Assembly: GCA_938022165.1 (NCBI GenBank)
Contig: CALIEI010000001.1
Coordinates: forward strand, 1 to 47,777
Origin: an uncultured Saprospiraceae bacterium
GTDB lineage: Bacteria > Bacteroidota > Bacteroidia > Chitinophagales > Saprospiraceae
Reading direction: 5' to 3'
DNA length: 47,777 nucleotides
In this document: positions 44,167-47,777 of the stretch, one piece after another
Layout of the letters: every line of letters starts with the position of its first letter
How positions within the stretch are numbered: position 1 is the stretch's first letter
Translations under genes and position numbers: made by a program
Notes under the pieces: generated by a model
The model's database searches: none
What the model was told of the DNA's origin: nothing
Seen by the model: the letters and a program-made list of their open reading frames with translations, nothing else

Positions 44167-44811
44167 GTGAAACGTAGAAAATTTATAAAGTATTCCAGTT
44201 TTGCAAGCATAGGTGCTAGCCTCTTTCCGATGAGTATTGTCGAGGGGCTAGGAAAGCAAAGTGCCTCGCACCTGATACAGCTATCCGCAGCAAGTACACA
44301 GATCAGGCATGGAGCACTTAATCTACCTTTTGCAGAATTTCTAAAATCGGAATTACCATTTGATTGGTTGGTAGATGTGCAACAAAATATCTTTTTTAAA
44401 GATGGATTTCAAAGGAATGAAGCGGAGGATATGAATGTGATATCTATTGCATTGAAAGAAAAAGAAAATTTTGAGGCACTCCAAGTGAGTATTAAAGGAA
44501 ATGAGATAAGCCTGCTTTGGAAAGATCAGTACGTTTCTCTGAACCAAATGAAAACGATACAAGACTTACCTTTTGAAGACGATACTTACACCTTCCAATT
44601 AGTCAAGTTACACACAGATCAATCCATTGAATTCGATCAAGATCCTAAAAGAAGCTATTTTATCCAAGTGCTAGATGGAGAGGTGTTAAATGGATCTAAT
44701 TTGTTGAATTCAACAAATGGGCTAGGTATTATATCAGAAAGCAAGCCACTCGCTTTAAATGCCAGGGTAAATAGCTCTGTTTTAATTATTTCTCGTTTAC
44801 AAGGCATTTAG
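44167..44811 (+). CDS. Tat-signal protein with pirin C-terminal-like cupin domain
   Basis: A 214-residue protein. The GTG 44167 start gives KRRKFIKYSSFASIGASLFPMS, a strong twin-arginine signal (RRKFIK). Residues about 140-212 (TYTFQLVKLHTDQSIEFD, SYFIQVLDGEVLNGSNLL, GLGIISESKPLALNARVNSSVLIISRL) follow the pattern of the second cupin of YhhW/pirin proteins. Residues about 40-135 are not recognised and may be a degenerate first cupin. No metal-binding His cluster is evident. It lies downstream of the pirin gene, separated by the tandem repeat tract; the two may cooperate in cytoplasm and periplasm, which is speculation. The assignment rests on pattern only. Confidence 0.65.
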   Translation: MKRRKFIKYSSFASIGASLFPMSIVEGLGKQSASHLIQLSAASTQIRHGALNLPFAEFLKSELPFDWLVDVQQNIFFKDGFQRNEAEDMNVISIALKEKENFEALQVSIKGNEISLLWKDQYVSLNQMKTIQDLPFEDDTYTFQLVKLHTDQSIEFDQDPKRSYFIQVLDGEVLNGSNLLNSTNGLGIISESKPLALNARVNSSVLIISRLQGI

Positions 44812-44882
44812 AGGCTATGTCTTCAATACTAATTTCTAGATTGCAATTTCGCAATCAAAGTGAAAACAATTAAGATAATAAG

Positions 44883-44915
44883 TTTGTAATCTTCGATACT
44901 TATTGTTTACCTTCC
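44883..44915 (+). promoter_or_regulatory. Putative promoter of the methyltransferase gene
   Basis: TTTG (44883-44886) and TACCTTCC (44908-44915) are separated by 21 nt, within the range for Bacteroidota -33/-7 elements. A transcript would start near 44921, about 20 nt before ATG 44943. Confidence 0.4.
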
Positions 44916-44942
44916 GAATAACATTAACGGAAGTTGAGTAGT

Positions 44943-45791
44943 ATGCTAAAAGAAATATATCGATTTATACATCCAAAATTTCAAAATCTATTTCTTGAGT
45001 ATAAAGTGGATTTAAAACCACGATATGGTCATGGTGCTCCTCCGCATAAATTGCTTTACGAAATTATTGATAAAGAAAGGAGTCAGTATGCAACATACCT
45101 TGAGCGTGCGCTGAACTACAAAGAAAATTTTTGGAAGATTCAAGATGCCCAGAAAGAAACGGATAATGCTAAACCTGCTTGGAATAATGGTTTCTTTCCT
45201 GGCTTGGACATTGTCATGCTGTATACGATCCTTGCTGAAGTCCATCCCAAAAAATATATAGAAGTAGGTTCAGGCAATTCTACAAAAGTTGTTTACAAAT
45301 GTAAGCAAGAACAAAATTTAGATACGGAGATCATTTCTATTGACCCTATGCCAAGAGCAGAAATAGATGCCCTGGTGGACAAAAATTACCGACTGCCATT
45401 TGAGAATTTGGATGTTGATATTATAAAGCTTCTTGATGAAGGTGATATATTGTTCATTGACAATTCGCACAGGATCTTTCCCAATTCGGATGCCATGGTG
45501 TTTTTTATGGAAATTTTGCCAAGACTAAAAAAGGGCGTCATCGTTCATGTGCATGATGTGTTTTTGCCTTATGATTATCCTCAAGTGATGTGTGATAGAT
45601 TTTATAACGAGCAGTACGGATTAGCAATGTACATTCTTGCCAACCCTAAGAAATACAAAACCCTATTTCCAAATTATTTTGTTTCTGAAGACAAAGCCCT
45701 CTCCAACACAATCTCCTCTATATGGGATCATCCAACTTTAAAAGACGTTGAACGTCACGGAGGTTCATTTTGGCTAGAAATCATGGAATAA
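44943..45791 (+). CDS. Class I SAM-dependent methyltransferase-like protein
   Basis: A 282-residue cytoplasmic protein. ATG 44943 was chosen over the TTG 9 bases upstream. The SAM-binding motif I is KKYIEVGSGNSTKVV (about residues 103-117), followed by an acidic strand end TEIISIDPMPRAEIDAL, a motif-IV-like DILFIDNSHRIFPNSDAMVFF and a strand-forming KKGVIVHVHDVFLP. This is the pattern of the Methyltransf_24-type family, often next to sugar or capsule genes. The substrate is unknown. It appears to be a single-gene unit with its own promoter-like boxes; the YkoF-like gene starts 49 bp later. Confidence 0.82.
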   Translation: MLKEIYRFIHPKFQNLFLEYKVDLKPRYGHGAPPHKLLYEIIDKERSQYATYLERALNYKENFWKIQDAQKETDNAKPAWNNGFFPGLDIVMLYTILAEVHPKKYIEVGSGNSTKVVYKCKQEQNLDTEIISIDPMPRAEIDALVDKNYRLPFENLDVDIIKLLDEGDILFIDNSHRIFPNSDAMVFFMEILPRLKKGVIVHVHDVFLPYDYPQVMCDRFYNEQYGLAMYILANPKKYKTLFPNYFVSEDKALSNTISSIWDHPTLKDVERHGGSFWLEIME

Positions 45792-45840
45792 ATAAGTTTG
45801 AGAAAATTTTTCTAAAGCTATCTTTTACTTAAATTTAGGT

Positions 45841-46086
45841 ATGAAAGCCTCCATCGAAATCAGTATGTATCCCTTAGATAAGCAGTACGGCAACCATATT
45901 TTGGCCTTTATCAAAGAGCTTAATCAATACCCAGAGATAGAAGTGCGGACCAATACCATGAGTACCCAAATATTCGGAGAGTACGATACATTGATGGATT
46001 TGATGAAAAACGAAATCAAAAAAGCCTTTTCGGCAACGAAAACCACCATAATGGTGTTAAAAATAGTGAATGAAGACCTAAGCTGA
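45841..46086 (+). CDS. YkoF-like small thiamine-binding-type protein
   Basis: An 81-residue protein with a ferredoxin-like fold: beta strand MKASIEISMYPL, helix NHILAFIKELNQYP, strand EIEVRTNTMSTQIFGEYD, helix LMDLMKNEIKKAF and strand TIMVLKIVN. The STQIFGEYDTLMDLM block is typical of YkoF/MTH1187-type domains, which bind thiamine or hydroxymethylpyrimidine in some members. Only a single domain is present, whereas YkoF itself has two. The ligand is inferred from family and not proven. Confidence 0.75.
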   Translation: MKASIEISMYPLDKQYGNHILAFIKELNQYPEIEVRTNTMSTQIFGEYDTLMDLMKNEIKKAFSATKTTIMVLKIVNEDLS

Positions 46087-46181
46087 CCTTCTTGGAATAG
46101 TTCTCGCTTTCAATTTATCGGAGTAATTTTGAAGCGACCGCCTTGTTACCATAAAATTGCACTCCAATAATTTAGACTAGC

Positions 46182-46198
46182 AAATTACCGAACCATTC
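46182..46198. repeat. Isolated end of the terminal-inverted-repeat element
   Basis: AAATTACCGAACCATTC matches the right end of the 42973-43109 element and lies 11 bp before the protease ATG. A degenerate partner, GGAATAGTTC, occurs at 46094-46103, so this may be a decayed ~105-bp third copy, or the motif itself may be regulatory. Confidence 0.5.
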
Positions 46199-46209
46199 AA
46201 ATTATTGAC

Positions 46210-47295
46210 ATGAAGAAATTAGCTTGGATTATTATCACGACGATTATTACGACAGCACTTGTCAGTAGTCTCATTACGTTTACTTTATTTCAAGAGCTAA
46301 GTGCGGACTTGTCCCAAGGTCAGCAGCCATCTTTCGAAGCCAACTTTGTTAAGAATCGTGTCAACGTGAAACCAGCACTTTTGCCTACCGACTTTGTCGA
46401 AACTTCTGCAGTAGTACGACCAGCTATCGTTTCTATCATGGCGAAGAGAGGAGAATTTGGTGGCGGAAATGGATCGGGTGTGATTATCAGCGAAGATGGC
46501 TACATCGTGACCAACCATCATGTTATCGACAACACAGATTCTTTTGAAGTGACCACGAATGATAAGAAAACCTATTCTGCAAAAATCATAGGATCGGATC
46601 CTACCACTGATTTAGCATTGATAAAAATAGAAGCTAAAAATTTACCTACTGTTACTTTTGGGGATAGTGATACTGTGCAAGTAGGAGAGTGGGTACTCGC
46701 TGTCGGTAATCCTTTCAATCTCACCTCAACAGTTACCCTTGGTATCGTTAGCGCTAAGTCCAGAAACATCAATATACTGAGTAGTCAAGAATATTCAGTC
46801 GAGAGTTTCATCCAAACAGACGCTGTTGTCAATCCTGGCAATAGTGGCGGTGCATTGGTAAACGCTAAAGGAAAACTAGTCGGAATCAATGCAGCTATAC
46901 TTACAGAGACGGGATCATACGAGGGGTATTCTTTCGCCATCCCAGCCAATCTGGTGGAGAAGGTGATAGCTGATCTGAAAGAGTATGGAGAAGTAAAAAG
47001 AGCTATCCTTGGTGTTCTTATCGAGAATGTAGATGAAGATTTCGCCAAAGAAAATAATCTAGCAAAACCGAAAGGAGTCAAAATTGAACAAGTCAACCGG
47101 AAGAGTAGTGCAGAAGAAGCCGGCTTCAAATCTGGCGACATCATTATCGCTGTCAATGGCACACAAACCAATTCTACCTCAGAGCTCCAAGAAAAAGTAG
47201 CACGCTTCCGTCCTGGTGATGTAGTCAGCATAGAATTTATTCGTGACGGCAAGAAGCAAACTGTCGACAATGTAAGACTAAAGGGAATAGACTAA
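46210..47295 (+). CDS. HtrA/DegQ-type periplasmic serine protease
   Basis: A 361-residue S1C protease with one PDZ domain. The N-terminal hydrophobic segment (about 5-28, IIITTIITTALVSSLITFTLF) looks like an uncleaved membrane anchor. The catalytic triad is His104 in VTNHHVI, Asp134 in TTDLALI and Ser212 in NPGNSGGAL. The PDZ domain covers about 265-355 (AILGVLIENVDEDFAKENNL, AGFKSGDIIIAVNGTQ, VARFRPGDVVSIEFIRDG). One PDZ and an N-anchor fit DegS/HhoB-like and many Bacteroidota HtrA proteins that degrade misfolded envelope proteins. It is not in an operon. An inverted-repeat-element end lies just upstream. Confidence 0.93.
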   Translation: MKKLAWIIITTIITTALVSSLITFTLFQELSADLSQGQQPSFEANFVKNRVNVKPALLPTDFVETSAVVRPAIVSIMAKRGEFGGGNGSGVIISEDGYIVTNHHVIDNTDSFEVTTNDKKTYSAKIIGSDPTTDLALIKIEAKNLPTVTFGDSDTVQVGEWVLAVGNPFNLTSTVTLGIVSAKSRNINILSSQEYSVESFIQTDAVVNPGNSGGALVNAKGKLVGINAAILTETGSYEGYSFAIPANLVEKVIADLKEYGEVKRAILGVLIENVDEDFAKENNLAKPKGVKIEQVNRKSSAEEAGFKSGDIIIAVNGTQTNSTSELQEKVARFRPGDVVSIEFIRDGKKQTVDNVRLKGID

Positions 47296-47403
47296 TATTG
47301 CCTAATGCACTAATTTTCAGAGCGGACTCAACTATTTACCACTATTTATTATGGCGTGATGGGTGACTAATTGCGATAATAGGGTCAAAAGAAAAAAAGC
47401 AGT

Positions 47404-47777
47404 ATGAGACATTTATACATCCTTTTTATTCTTTTGTGCGCTTCGTTTTATACCCTAGCTCAAGAGACCACTACCGATGACTATTACTACTTTATTCCCA
47501 AGAGCAGTAGTTTGAGCCTAGGCCTAGGCGTACCCAGTACCACACAGATAGCGGTTCAGTTCATTAGTCTTATTGATCAGGACGCCAAAGCTACACCCCA
47601 GTTCACCTTAAAATATGAATACGCCATCAATGAGAATATCGGTATTGGTGCTTACGCAGGATTCTATACCGGAGAGACGGATGCCATAGGTATCCCAAAC
47701 GTACCTATAGATTCTATCATCAATGATCCGGGATCTATATTAGGTGGCCTTTTGGGCGGCGGCAATTCTTCCACTTA
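47404..47777 (+). CDS. Outer-membrane beta-barrel protein (3' truncated)
   Basis: An open frame from ATG 47404 to the window edge (124 codons plus two bases). The product begins with the signal peptide MRHLYILFILLCASFYTLAQ, then alternating strands (SSLSLGLGVPSTTQIAVQF, QFTLKYEYAINENIGIGAYAGFY), a pattern typical of small Bacteroidota outer-membrane beta-barrels. A long Gly/Ile/Asn-rich loop follows (ISIINDPGSILGGLLGGG-like). Function cannot be assigned. It lies 108 bp after the HtrA gene; a TTTTCAGAGCGGACTC motif in that gap also occurs near 32236. Confidence 0.75.
   Translation, partial: MRHLYILFILLCASFYTLAQETTTDDYYYFIPKSSSLSLGLGVPSTTQIAVQFISLIDQDAKATPQFTLKYEYAINENIGIGAYAGFYTGETDAIGIPNVPIDSIINDPGSILGGLLGGGNSST

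Noticed and set aside
1-47777. tRNA, rRNA, integrase, phage or toxin-antitoxin genes
   Set aside because: None was recognised by reading both strands; a covariance-model or profile search would be needed to exclude small RNAs.

Overview
The window looks like chromosomal DNA from a member of the Bacteroidota, most plausibly of the Saprospiraceae type. The reasons are AT-rich DNA, weak or absent Shine-Dalgarno sequences, frequent TTG and GTG starts, a gldM fragment, several proteins with type IX secretion (T9SS) sorting tails, a gliding-motility C-terminal domain, an S46 dipeptidyl-peptidase, MbnP-like lipoproteins, and an EF-G paralog of the Bacteroidota type. No rRNA, tRNA, CRISPR array, transposase or phage gene was seen.

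Layout. 1-8.4 kb: the 3' end of gldM, an alpha/beta hydrolase, a large secreted Asp-box (BNR) protein, a Tat-type class V aminotransferase, ApbE and a DnaQ-like exonuclease. 8.4-11.3 kb: three lipoprotein genes in tight series, two MbnP-like and one di-heme peroxidase (MbnH/CcpA-like). Neither MbnP-like protein has a tryptophan. 11.8-25.5 kb: large T9SS cargo, namely a subtilase, a 2389-residue adhesin with sixteen Ig-like repeats, and a convergent leucine-rich surface protein. 26-32 kb: a phosphoesterase, a DPP11-type peptidase, a hydrolase, a secreted metzincin and a TfoX-like protein. 32.5-38.3 kb: a CARDB/DUF11 T9SS protein facing an Oar-like TonB-dependent receptor. 38.8-47.8 kb: an EF-G2-like translation factor with Phe where the catalytic His should be, a GT9 glycosyltransferase, a pirin followed by a Tat-exported pirin-C-like protein, a methyltransferase, a YkoF-like protein, an HtrA protease and the start of an outer-membrane protein.

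How the genes fit together. Much of the window encodes cell-surface and secreted functions: the gldM piece belongs to the T9SS motor, and five genes encode proteins with recognisable T9SS tails. The peptidases (subtilase, S46, metzincin, HtrA) and the TonB receptor suit a protein-degrading lifestyle. This reading is inferred from families.

The intergenic DNA is unusually structured. It holds (a) two distant copies of a multi-hairpin element whose linkers are conserved while the stems change in a compensated way (11318-11490 and 41095-41233); (b) two 136-137 bp elements with terminal inverted repeats directly upstream of the S46 and pirin genes, plus isolated ends upstream of two others; (c) a tandem pair of a perfect 29-bp repeat, each followed by a long hairpin, upstream of the giant adhesin; (d) GC-rich palindromic clusters near 23.2 and 38.6 kb; and (e) a 7/8-mer tandem tract abutting the Tat-pirin gene.
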